From Pseudomonadales bacterium (GTDB lineage Bacteria > Pseudomonadota > Gammaproteobacteria > Pseudomonadales > Azotimanducaceae), in the NCBI GenBank assembly GCA_016763855.1, contig JAESSY010000206.1:1-60937 (forward strand): 60,937 bases of DNA, given 5' to 3'. The notes beneath the pieces were generated by a model. That model ran no database searches. It was given only the letters and a program-made list of their open reading frames with translations, and was not told where the DNA came from. The position numbers were made by a program, and so were the translations under genes. Positions 24,802 to 33,247 of the stretch are shown here, one piece after another. The stretch's first letter is position 1, and each line of letters starts with the position of its first letter.

Positions 24802-25566
24802 TTAATGAGACAGTTGAATCCAATCGAACCCAAACTCTTGTTGGGCAATATGTAAACTGCCGGACCAATTCTTTAGCATGGGCTCTACGGCGTTACGGGC
24901 TAACTCGGGTTGATTATTTTTTTCGCTGATGTGTGAAATCACTAAATGTTGAAGAAGAGAAAGCTCAATCTTATCCAATAGTGCTGCGGCCTGAATATTG
25001 TTGAGATGTCCGTGATCTCCTGCGACCCTTTTTTTGAGAACATAAGGGTATGGTCCCTCCTCCAACATCTGCAGATCGTGATTGCATTCAAGTAGTAACG
25101 CATGGCAGTCAGCGTAACAAGCCTCGACATGCGCTGTAACATGCCCCAGATCAGTTAGCACACCAATGCGATGCCCTCCGGAAGAGACAATATATTGGCA
25201 AGGTTCTCGCGCGTCATGTGGTACCGCAACAGGTTCAATCATCAGCGTCCCAATTTCAAATTTTTGGTGGGCATTAACCGTCTTCATAGATGGAAGCAAC
25301 CCCATTTTCTTCTGATCATAGGTGGCGTGTGTGAGGAAGACTGAGGTTTTGTACTTGCGAGCAAAAGAGGCAACGCCATGAATATGGTCAGCATGTTCAT
25401 GTGTGACTAGAATGGCATCAATGTTTTTTGGATCAACTGCCAATCTACGGAGGCGGCGCTCTGTTTCTTTTAAGGTAAATCCTAAATCAATGAGGACGCA
25501 AGTCTGCCCATCATCAATGAGTGTGGCATTGCCTTTACTGCCACTGCCTAATGAAGCAAAACGCAC
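24802..25566 (-). CDS. MBL-fold metallohydrolase (YycJ/WalJ-like)
   Basis: A 254-residue hydrolase with the metallo-beta-lactamase motifs THEHADHIHG (about residues 55-64), VPHDAREPCQY, LTDLGHVTAHV and a late LVISHISEKN histidine. It opens MRFASLGSGSKGNATLI, as in the YycJ subgroup, whose members have been linked to nuclease activity on DNA or RNA; the substrate is not established here. It lies five bases downstream of bamC, the order seen in Pseudomonas relatives, so dapA-bamC-MBL is likely one transcript. Confidence 0.85.
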   Translation of the reverse strand: MRFASLGSGSKGNATLIDDGQTCVLIDLGFTLKETERRLRRLAVDPKNIDAILVTHEHADHIHGVASFARKYKTSVFLTHATYDQKKMGLLPSMKTVNAHQKFEIGTLMIEPVAVPHDAREPCQYIVSSGGHRIGVLTDLGHVTAHVEACYADCHALLLECNHDLQMLEEGPYPYVLKKRVAGDHGHLNNIQAAALLDKIELSLLQHLVISHISEKNNQPELARNAVEPMLKNWSGSLHIAQQEFGFDWIQLSH

Positions 25567-25571
25567 GGGTA

Positions 25572-26672
25572 CTAGCTAGATGACTCTTTAATAATCTTCA
25601 ACAATCTCTCAGCAACAGCGGCATCGGCTGGCGTACTTTCGTCTTTTAATATTGTAACCTGTACTTGATCCTCCATAGAATCTAGCTTTACAAGATATCG
25701 ATTCTGATCCGAGGCAACGATTTGTTTTTTCTTTCTAAAAAGAATCCGAGCTAAAAACCCAGGCTCATCTACGATGTTTTCTTCGAAATTAACATAGTAC
25801 TTTCCCGCATCTCTGTTCAAGTCTTCGACAGGTATACCAATATTTTCAAAAGCATCTCCAACAGTTGCCCAAACACGATTGTACGGCAAACGATAAATCA
25901 AGATGGGTTTGACGGCATCGGGGATAAGCTCTGTCTTGTCATTACGCAGTGCAATCGCACCGATAGACACTACTGAGGTATTGATATGTTCACCAAGATA
26001 GAATGCCAGTTTTCTCAACATTTCGTTTTCTAGATCCAGGTCATCAGAAACGCCGCTCCAATTAGCGGTATCGCGTCGTACCGGCGAATTCAGAGGTACT
26101 TCCTTTTGTTCAAGATAAACTTCACTGCTGCCGCTACGAATACCTGCTTCTATCGTAAACTTGAACTTGTGCTGAGTGCTTGCAAGGGAATCAGCCCAAG
26201 CGTCACCACTCACAATACTCTCATATTTTTCGCTGGCATCTCCGCTCATCGCGGTCAACCACTGAGACTCTATCACGCCTTTGCTGGGATCTGCAGATTG
26301 AATAGGGAGATTTTTCTCTTCAAGAAAAAGTTTTATTTTCGGCCATACTGACGCAGGCGGAGTATCTAAAAAGATCCATCGAGTATCACCCAACTTTTTC
26401 AAAACAATTTGCTCTACTCCGAAAGTTGTACTCAAAGCTTGAGGTAAACCCAGTACCAGTTTTTCTCCAGCAATATTTCTAGAGTCAATAACGTTGGGTA
26501 TGGATAAGGCATCACTAAATTCTGGTTTGTCTAAATCGCTCGGGATAGTTACCCGTGGAATCGTCTCCGCGTGAAGATAAACGTCTCGACGATCATAATT
26601 TTCGAACCAGACACAACTGCTTAGTGTCGATAAACATAGGAGTACTAATAGACAAATCTTTTTCAATTTCAT
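25572..26672 (-). CDS. bamC: outer-membrane assembly lipoprotein BamC
   Basis: A 366-residue lipoprotein: signal peptide MKLKKICLLVLLCLSTLSSC with the lipidated cysteine at residue 20, an unstructured segment that binds BamD in E. coli, and two helix-grip domains (DTRWIFLDTPPASVWPKIK near 115 and NRVWATVGDAFENIGIPVED near 270). BamC is part of the BamABCDE machine that folds beta-barrel proteins. It follows dapA by about 40 bases, as in most gammaproteobacteria. Confidence 0.88.
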   Translation of the reverse strand: MKLKKICLLVLLCLSTLSSCVWFENYDRRDVYLHAETIPRVTIPSDLDKPEFSDALSIPNVIDSRNIAGEKLVLGLPQALSTTFGVEQIVLKKLGDTRWIFLDTPPASVWPKIKLFLEEKNLPIQSADPSKGVIESQWLTAMSGDASEKYESIVSGDAWADSLASTQHKFKFTIEAGIRSGSSEVYLEQKEVPLNSPVRRDTANWSGVSDDLDLENEMLRKLAFYLGEHINTSVVSIGAIALRNDKTELIPDAVKPILIYRLPYNRVWATVGDAFENIGIPVEDLNRDAGKYYVNFEENIVDEPGFLARILFRKKKQIVASDQNRYLVKLDSMEDQVQVTILKDESTPADAAVAERLLKIIKESSS

Positions 26673-26711
26673 TTCTCAGTTAATTTAACAAATTCCAAAT
26701 ACAAAGTTTGC

Positions 26712-27584
26712 TTAGATTTCAGCAGAGCGAAGGGCTTGCCGAAGTTTTTCGTGGTACTCAGATGCCAATTCAGTCAATGGTAATCGAATCCCCATTTTGA
26801 TTTTTCCCATTTCACCTAAAGCCCATTTAACGGGAATTGGACTGGATTCCACAAATAGATCACGATGAAGTGGCAACAATTGTTCATTCAAAGAATTCGC
26901 CAGTGCTTTATTTCCATCTAGTGCTGCTGCGCAGACCTCAGATAAACGCTTTGGTGCAACATTAGCTGTCACGCTGATGGAGCCTTTTGCCCCTGCCAGT
27001 ATCAGATCAACAAAAGTTTCATCATCCCCTGAATAAACGACAATTTTAGTGCCACAAAGTTCAAGAATATCCCTTGTTCTCTGAATATTTCCTGTTGCTT
27101 CTTTAATGGCGATAACCTGCTCAATCTCTGCACATCTAGCCACCGTCTCTGGCAACATATCGCAGGCAGTCCGACTGGGCACATTATAAAGAATCTGGGG
27201 TAAATCAACAGCTGCCGCAATGGCTTTATGGTGTAGATAGAGCCCTTCCTGAGTCGGCTTATTGTAATAGGGTGTCACTAGCAGGCAGGCATCCGCACCT
27301 GATTCTTTAGCAGCATTGGTGAGCTCAATCGCTTCCAAGGTCGCATTTGCACCGGTTCCTGCAATAATGGGTAGTCTTTTATTAGCAACATCAACAACAT
27401 ATTTGATTATCTGACAATGTTCCTTCACATTGATAGTTGCGGATTCTCCCGTTGTACCCACAGGTACCACTCCGCTAGTACCCATTTCGATGTGCCATTC
27501 GACTAAAGCACCCAGAGAATCCCAATCGATGGACCCGTCAGAATTCATAGGCGTGACCAAAGCCACAATACTGCCAGTTATCAT
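26712..27584 (-). CDS. dapA: 4-hydroxy-tetrahydrodipicolinate synthase
   Basis: A 290-residue TIM-barrel aldolase that condenses pyruvate with aspartate semialdehyde in the lysine/diaminopimelate pathway. Seen: the substrate loop VPVGTTGESATIN, the tyrosine of ILYNVPSRTACDM, and the Schiff-base lysine in VIAIKEATGN near residue 160. Length and motifs are complete. It precedes bamC in the same orientation. Confidence 0.95.
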   Translation of the reverse strand: MITGSIVALVTPMNSDGSIDWDSLGALVEWHIEMGTSGVVPVGTTGESATINVKEHCQIIKYVVDVANKRLPIIAGTGANATLEAIELTNAAKESGADACLLVTPYYNKPTQEGLYLHHKAIAAAVDLPQILYNVPSRTACDMLPETVARCAEIEQVIAIKEATGNIQRTRDILELCGTKIVVYSGDDETFVDLILAGAKGSISVTANVAPKRLSEVCAAALDGNKALANSLNEQLLPLHRDLFVESSPIPVKWALGEMGKIKMGIRLPLTELASEYHEKLRQALRSAEI

Positions 27585-27666
27585 TACGCTACCTTGGAAT
27601 AAAAGGGCACAATATTACGCGTACCGAAGGCATTGGTACAGAACAAGCACAGAATAGTTCTAAGAC

Positions 27667-28743
27667 TCACTCCGCCGGCGCATCATGGGGATAGACACCC
27701 TCTCGGGGCCACAATGTCAAAATGACTTTTATCAAAGTGGCGAGGGGTATTGCAAAAAAGACGCCCCACAAGCCCCACCAGCTGCCGAAGACTAAAACAG
27801 CAGTAATAATAGCAAGCGGATGTAAATTAACAGCATCTGAAAACAATAACGGAACGAGGACAAATCCATCCAATGCCTGAATGATAGAGTACCAAGCAAG
27901 TAGATAGACAAAAGTGTCACTCCAGCCAAATTGCAAATAGGCAATGATGACAACCGGTACTGTGACCACAACAAAACCAACATAAGGCACGATCACAGAG
28001 AGTCCGACCAAAAATGCTAATAACGCAGCGTAGTTCAGCCCGAAGATTTTGAAAAAGATATAAGTCGTGACCCCAACAATAATTATCTCTATTACCTTTC
28101 CACGAACATAATTTGCAATCTGAATATCCATCTCAATGGCTATCTTGTTGATCAAGGGCCTATCGGAAGGTAAAAATGATTTACACCAATCTAATATTTC
28201 ATCTTTATCTTTCAAAATAAAAAGGACAAGAATCGGCACCAACACCATATATAGGGCAACGGCAACGAGCACAGGTAATTGAGAGAGAGAAAATGAAAGC
28301 AACCACTGGCCTATGTCACCCACTTCAGAATTGAGCATTTCACCCCAAGAGTTAATTTGAGCTTCGGAAACAAAAGAGGGATATTTTTCTGGAAGATCCT
28401 TTAACATTTCACCCGTTTGCTTCGCCATATCTGGCAACTCACTAAACAATCTACGTAACTGCCGCCATACCTGCGGTATAACGAAGAACAACAAGCCCAT
28501 AAACCCACCCAGAAAAAGCAGGAATGTTCCCAGCACTGCTAACCCGTTAGGCACATGGTAACGCCTAAATAATTTAATCATGCCCTGCATCACATAAGCC
28601 AAAACAATACCCGTTAAGAGAGGTGCTAGGATCTGACCCATGGTGAGAATGACGACAAAGAAAGAAACCAGAATCATCGCAAGCAATACTGCTTCTTCTT
28701 CCGAGAGAAATCGGTCAATCCACCCTTTGAAAATCGTAAACAT
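27667..28743 (-). CDS. perM: AI-2E/PerM-family permease
   Basis: A 358-residue integral membrane protein with about eight helices, matching PerM/YfgO of the AI-2E transporter family: an N-terminal pair (FFVVILTMGQILAPLLTGIV), a soluble helical stretch about residues 95-145, and the conserved C-terminal VNLHPLAIITAVLVFGSWWG with GVFFAIPLATL. Some members export AI-2 or act as sodium/proton antiporters; the substrate here is not known. It lies between a TusA-like gene and dapA, as in Pseudomonas. Confidence 0.82.
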   Translation of the reverse strand: MFTIFKGWIDRFLSEEEAVLLAMILVSFFVVILTMGQILAPLLTGIVLAYVMQGMIKLFRRYHVPNGLAVLGTFLLFLGGFMGLLFFVIPQVWRQLRRLFSELPDMAKQTGEMLKDLPEKYPSFVSEAQINSWGEMLNSEVGDIGQWLLSFSLSQLPVLVAVALYMVLVPILVLFILKDKDEILDWCKSFLPSDRPLINKIAIEMDIQIANYVRGKVIEIIIVGVTTYIFFKIFGLNYAALLAFLVGLSVIVPYVGFVVVTVPVVIIAYLQFGWSDTFVYLLAWYSIIQALDGFVLVPLLFSDAVNLHPLAIITAVLVFGSWWGLWGVFFAIPLATLIKVILTLWPREGVYPHDAPAE

Positions 28744-28780
28744 TTTTCTTATTCCTTATTCAGAGATAGCTTAGGTTTTT

Positions 28781-29056
28781 TCAATCAGTAGTCTTTTTTA
28801 AACGATAATAGTACTTACCGCCCTCTTCCATTGAATCAAGCAGCTCATTGCCACTTTGCTCACAGAATACTTTGAAATCTCGAACTGAACCCGCATCAGT
28901 GCAAACTAGCGCAAAGACCTGTCCAGCTTCGAGCCGATTCAATCCTTGCTTCGCTTTTAGTAAAGGTAAGGGGCAACTCAGACCGCAGGCATCTAAAGAG
29001 CCATCAGCTCCGAATGGAAAGCCATCAGGCTGGGTATCCGTTTTATTCTTTTTCAT
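28781..29056 (-). CDS. TusA-like sulfur-carrier protein
   Basis: A 91-residue protein with the TusA/SirA signature LDACGLSCPLPLLKAKQGLN. The first cysteine of CGLSCP is the persulfide carrier in TusA, and the CPxP motif is complete. It relays sulfur for tRNA thiolation or cofactor synthesis. The protein is slightly longer than TusA with a basic end (YYRLKKTTD). It lies divergent from the BepA-type protease and upstream of perM. Confidence 0.82.
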   Translation of the reverse strand: MKKNKTDTQPDGFPFGADGSLDACGLSCPLPLLKAKQGLNRLEAGQVFALVCTDAGSVRDFKVFCEQSGNELLDSMEEGGKYYYRLKKTTD

Positions 29057-29317
29057 AATCTACCACTTACGCTCTAAACAATCATATTCCTCTATCATAT
29101 AACCTCGTTCCATCAAATATCCAATTGTCATATACAATAAGGAACGCTTTAATCGACAAGATGTCGTATATTTGTGCTATTAGAAAGAGTAGAAGGCTCT
29201 ACATCATTTAATCAGGAAGGAATTGAAAATAATCCTTTCAAAAGCAGGTCTATTGTTCCATCTATGATTCGATTTACAATCCCACTTACGACCCCATCAC
29301 TATTTTATTGCATAGCG

Positions 29318-30793
29318 ATGCCTAAGCAGGCCAAACTGATACACATCTGTTTACTTGTCTTTTCGCTTTTATGGCCATCGGTACAAAGTTTTGCTGCAAA
29401 CAATCCAAACAACCCAAACATTCAAAATTTGCCTAGCCTAGGAGATCACACTTCAGGCATCATTTCCCTCGCCAAAGAGCGAGAACTTGGCCAAGGTTTT
29501 TTACGCTCCATCAGAGCACAGGCACCTCTTGTAAAGGATCCCGTTCTACAGGAATACTTGGAGTTACTCATCTATCGACTGGCTTCACACAGCCAACTTC
29601 AGGATCGGCGCCTAGATCTAGTGATTATCGACAATAAAACAATCAATGCATTCGCCGCCCCTGGGGGTATCGTTGGTATTAATCTAGGATTGTTTTTGTT
29701 TGGAGAAACCGAATCAGAAATTTCTGCAATTCTGGCTCATGAGCTTGCACACCTCAGCCAGAGACACTTTGCCAGAGGAGCTGAGGCTGGAAAGAAAACT
29801 GGCCTGATTAGCATAGCAGGATTATTAGCCGGACTCGTCCTCATGGCTACAACTGGAGGCGAGGCAGGTTTGGCTGCCATTACCGCATCAAATTCTCTAG
29901 CCCAGAACAACATCTTAAGATATAGCAGAGGAAGAGAAACCGAGGCTGACCGTGTTGGTATCTATACCCTGATCGAAGCAGAAATGAATCCACGGGCTAT
30001 GGCACATATGTTCGAACGATTGAGTCATGCGAGCCGGTTTAGCGGCCGCAATATTCCAGAATTTTTACGAACCCATCCCGTCACAAAAAATAGAATCGCT
30101 GATTCATATATTCAAACAGAGAGTCAACCTATTAAAGACTATCAGCCGGTTCTGGATTTTCAATTAATGCGCACCCGAGTACTCGTTAGAACAGCGGGAC
30201 CTACTATTGATATCGTCGCGCAAATGGAAGACCGATTGAAAACTAAAGATCAAGTACTGCTGACTGCTGCACGGTACGGCGTCGCTCTGGCTAAAGCAAA
30301 AAAAGGTCAGTTGGATAGTAGCATGAGACACATCTTGGCGTTACGTGAAGAATATCCCGAAAAAATCACCTTTGTCATCACTGAAGCCGAACTCCATATG
30401 AAAGCCGAGAGATTCGATTCTGCAATCGAAGTATTACAAGATGCCCTCACAATTTCCCCCAACAACTACCCATTGACGATGACCTACGCCGATGCCTTGA
30501 TGAAAAACAGACAAGCCAGTGAAGCTGTTAGAGTGTTAACCGATATCACGACCAGCCGTCCAAATGATAAAGACGCCTGGTATTCTCTCGCTGAAGCACA
30601 GGGCTTAAATAGAAATACGGTAGGTGTCCATCTCGCCCGAGCTGAGTTTTTTGTTTTGATTGGCAACTTCGACCAAGCAATCAAACAACTAGGATTCGCT
30701 TATCCCATGGTGAAAGACAATTTCCAAAAAAATGCTAGGGTTCAACAAAGAATTGAAGAAATTTTTTTAATGAAGATGAAAGAAAGACACTAG
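29318..30793 (+). CDS. bepA: periplasmic M48 metalloprotease with TPR domain (BepA-like)
   Basis: From ATG 29318 the protein is 491 residues with a signal peptide (KLIHICLLVFSLLWPSVQSFA). The M48 protease domain has the zinc motif AHELAHLSQRH and the downstream glutamate in RGRETEADRVG. A C-terminal TPR region (AIEVLQDALTISPNNYPLTM, FDQAIKQLGFAY) completes the BepA plan. BepA degrades or matures stalled LptD and assists the BAM machine, in keeping with nearby bamC. The longer start at 29174 would place 48 extra residues before the signal peptide and is rejected. Confidence 0.88.
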   Translation: MPKQAKLIHICLLVFSLLWPSVQSFAANNPNNPNIQNLPSLGDHTSGIISLAKERELGQGFLRSIRAQAPLVKDPVLQEYLELLIYRLASHSQLQDRRLDLVIIDNKTINAFAAPGGIVGINLGLFLFGETESEISAILAHELAHLSQRHFARGAEAGKKTGLISIAGLLAGLVLMATTGGEAGLAAITASNSLAQNNILRYSRGRETEADRVGIYTLIEAEMNPRAMAHMFERLSHASRFSGRNIPEFLRTHPVTKNRIADSYIQTESQPIKDYQPVLDFQLMRTRVLVRTAGPTIDIVAQMEDRLKTKDQVLLTAARYGVALAKAKKGQLDSSMRHILALREEYPEKITFVITEAELHMKAERFDSAIEVLQDALTISPNNYPLTMTYADALMKNRQASEAVRVLTDITTSRPNDKDAWYSLAEAQGLNRNTVGVHLARAEFFVLIGNFDQAIKQLGFAYPMVKDNFQKNARVQQRIEEIFLMKMKERH

Positions 30794-30851
30794 CAAAAAA
30801 AGAAGAGGGAAAGAAAAGAAAGCTCAGAGAAACTCATTTCTTCAGGTCGAA

Positions 30852-31883
30852 TTAGCCCGATAGCGTAAAATTAATCATGCGTTCAAGAGGTTTCAATGCT
30901 GCCTTTGAAATCGCCTCATCAACCAGAATTTCATTAAGCCCTTTCTCTAAGTTTGAGGACTTTAAACTGGATAATAAATTTTCGAGCACATTCATTCCCA
31001 TCCAAGGGCAGTGTGCACAGGATCGACAAGATGCACCCTCTCCCGCAGTCGGGGCTTCAATAAATGTTTTTCCCGATGCCGCTTGACGCATCTTGTAGAA
31101 AATTGCCCTGTCAGTCGCAACTATAAAAGTCTCGTTCGGTAATGTCTGAGCTGCCTTAATCAACTTTGTTGTCGAACCCACTACATCCGCAAGTTGTATA
31201 ACCGATTCGGGTGATTCTGGATGCACTAATACCGCAGCATCTGGGTGTACGTTTTTCAGGGATCTTAAGCCTTCAGCCTTAAATTCCTCGTGAACAATAC
31301 AGGCTCCATTCCACAGAAGCATATCAGCTCCGGTTTCTCTCTGAATGTATCCACCTAAATATTTGTCCGGCGCCCAGAGTATTTTTTTGCCCTTGTCCAT
31401 TAAATATTCAGCAACCTCAAGGGCCATGCTAGAGGTAACGACCCAATCTGAACGGGCCTTAACCGCCGCAGAGGTATTAGCATATACCACAACGGTTCTA
31501 TCCGGATGTTCATCGCAAAAATCCGAGAATTTATCTATTGGACAACCAAGATCGAGTGAACAGGTTGCTTCAAGGGTTGGCATTAAGACACGTTTCTCAG
31601 GGCTTAGTATCTTCGCCGTTTCACCCATAAATTTAACCCCAGCAACGACAATGGTTTTCGCGTCGACTTTTGTACCAAATCTTGCCATTTCGAGTGAGTC
31701 AGAAACACAACCACCGGTTTCCTCGGCAAGCGCCTGAATCACATCGTCTGTGTAGTAATGCGCAACCAAAACAGCATCTTCCTTTTTCAGAAGCGCTTTT
31801 ATTTGATCTTTGTACTGACGTTTTTGTTGTTCAGATAAATACTCACTCTGATGCAGAGGAATATCAAAGGCGACGGTAGTCAT
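30852..31883 (-). CDS. nadA: quinolinate synthase
   Basis: A 343-residue NadA that condenses iminoaspartate with dihydroxyacetone phosphate to quinolinate in NAD synthesis. The 4Fe-4S cluster cysteines lie in [23 protein letters not shown] and the [16 protein letters not shown] segment. The start [16 protein letters not shown] segment is typical. It is convergent with bepA and divergent from the ATP-grasp gene. Confidence 0.94.
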   Translation of the reverse strand: MTTVAFDIPLHQSEYLSEQQKRQYKDQIKALLKKEDAVLVAHYYTDDVIQALAEETGGCVSDSLEMARFGTKVDAKTIVVAGVKFMGETAKILSPEKRVLMPTLEATCSLDLGCPIDKFSDFCDEHPDRTVVVYANTSAAVKARSDWVVTSSMALEVAEYLMDKGKKILWAPDKYLGGYIQRETGADMLLWNGACIVHEEFKAEGLRSLKNVHPDAAVLVHPESPESVIQLADVVGSTTKLIKAAQTLPNETFIVATDRAIFYKMRQAASGKTFIEAPTAGEGASCRSCAHCPWMGMNVLENLLSSLKSSNLEKGLNEILVDEAISKAALKPLERMINFTLSG

Positions 31884-32011
31884 GAATAATTAAAGAATTG
31901 CAGAAGATTCGAGTAGTATACCCTAGGAAATCCTCTGGATAGACTATTTTCCTTATATTGTCTTGGGTGATTGACTAACATTCATCGCAACGTATCGGTA
32001 ATTCACGCTTT

Positions 32012-32944
32012 ATGCCTCAAGTCACCCTCCTTATCTCTGAAACTGAAGCCATAGAAGATGGAAATTACACCCGCTTTGGTAACGAACTACTAAACCGCGG
32101 ATATCAGGTAAGCCTGTGCTTTGTGGACTCGCTATCCATGCACAACTCCACCATTTGCGCTGAAGGATTTATACTGGCTAAGCCTTTGGAGGAAGGTCAT
32201 TCTTTTCCGAAAACACAGATGATCAATCTTCAGGAGATCAAGTTTGTTTGGATTCTGGGAATCGGCCTTCGACAAAGCTTCTTGGACAAACTCCAGTTAT
32301 TTTATTGCTTAGAAAAGTATTGCAAAGTGATCAATTCTCCCAATTGCATACTCAACCTAAAAAGTAAATATTCCCTGGCCTCTCACCATGATATTTTTCA
32401 ATATCCTCAGAGTTACGCGTCTACTGATCCAAATACACTATTCTCCGTGATCAAATCAAACGGGGGGAAATGGATTGCGAAACCACCTGCAGGTTCCATG
32501 GGCAAAGATGTGTTTCTTCTGAGTGCAGATGACCCAAATACCCGTGTCATATTGGAAACAATGACGGGCGTAAATGCAGACCAATACTGTCTCATCCAAA
32601 GTTATGTTGAAGAAATTCAAGCGGGAGAAAAACGAGTACTATTCGCTGGCGGTGTTGCTGTAGGCCAATATCTACGGCTAGCGACTCAAGACCATCGGAC
32701 TAACTTAGTTCAGGGTGCAGATTGTAAACCTTGTGAGTTAAGCACGGATGAAATTGCTTACTGCGAGAAGATCGGCCCCTTTCTTGTGTCACAGGGCGCG
32801 GAATTCGTTGGTCTGGATTTAGCCTATCCCTTCGTGATTGAGTTCAATGTCATCAATCCTGGGGGCTTACTTACTATCGAATCCTTAGGCGGGAATGACT
32901 TAACCGGGGACATCATTAGCAGAATCTTTCCAGAAGCTATTTAG
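32012..32944 (+). CDS. glutathione-synthetase-like ATP-grasp ligase
   Basis: A 310-residue protein resembling GshB, which adds glycine to gamma-glutamylcysteine. The ATP-grasp lysine loop is GKWIAKPPAGSMGKDVF, and the C-terminal metal site is YPFVIEFNVINPGGL. The N-terminus lacks the conserved DP(I/L) start of canonical GshB and is shorter. Some Pseudomonas-like genomes have such GshB-like genes beside nadA. It could be true glutathione synthetase or a related ligase; the canonical gshB may lie elsewhere. Confidence 0.7.
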   Translation: MPQVTLLISETEAIEDGNYTRFGNELLNRGYQVSLCFVDSLSMHNSTICAEGFILAKPLEEGHSFPKTQMINLQEIKFVWILGIGLRQSFLDKLQLFYCLEKYCKVINSPNCILNLKSKYSLASHHDIFQYPQSYASTDPNTLFSVIKSNGGKWIAKPPAGSMGKDVFLLSADDPNTRVILETMTGVNADQYCLIQSYVEEIQAGEKRVLFAGGVAVGQYLRLATQDHRTNLVQGADCKPCELSTDEIAYCEKIGPFLVSQGAEFVGLDLAYPFVIEFNVINPGGLLTIESLGGNDLTGDIISRIFPEAI

Positions 32945-32947
32945 TTC

Positions 32948-32975
32948 TTGAGTTTTTATTTCAAAACGGTATTAT
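32948..32975 (+). promoter_or_regulatory. promoter of tRNA-Lys
   Basis: TTGAGT (32948-32953) and TATTAT (32970-32975) are 16 bases apart and end 17 bases before the tRNA. This fits a sigma-70 promoter starting transcription just before the tRNA 5' end. Confidence 0.5.
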
Positions 32976-32992
32976 ACCCGCCTTCAACTTTT

Positions 32993-33068
32993 GGGGCGTT
33001 AGCTCAGTCGGTAGAGCAGCTGGCTTTTAACTAGTTGGTCCCGCGTTCGAGTCGCGGACGCCCCACCA
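32993..33068 (+). tRNA. tRNA-Lys (anticodon TTT)
   Basis: A 76-base cloverleaf with the CCA encoded. The acceptor GGGGCGT pairs with ACGCCCC, the D arm is AGCTCAGTCGGTAGAGC, the anticodon loop is CTTTTAA reading lysine codons AAA and AAG, and the T arm is CCGCG-TTCGAGT-CGCGG. The anticodon stem has two G-T pairs. This tRNA sits between queC and nadA in Pseudomonas too. Confidence 0.97.
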
Positions 33069-33076
33069 AATTCAAA

Positions 33077-33107
33077 GGCTTTAGATTTTTTCTAAGGCCC
33101 TATTTTT
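33077..33107 (+). terminator. Rho-independent terminator after tRNA-Lys
   Basis: GGCTTTAGA and TCTAAGGCC form a nine-pair stem (one G-T) with a five-T loop, followed by CTATTTTT. It starts nine bases after the tRNA CCA end. Confidence 0.8.
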
Positions 33108-33247
33108 AATGATGAAGAGCCTAATTTTTATCCACCATCATCCACGATGGACCGCTTTACATTAAGCTCTAAACCCTTCTCTATGTTATATTTCTAATAC
33201 TTTCCTATTAGTAAATTACTGTTGTCCAATCAGAGTACTCTCAGTTT

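Noticed and set aside
29174-29317. Longer N-terminus for the BepA-like protease
   Set aside because: It would put 48 residues before a clear signal peptide.
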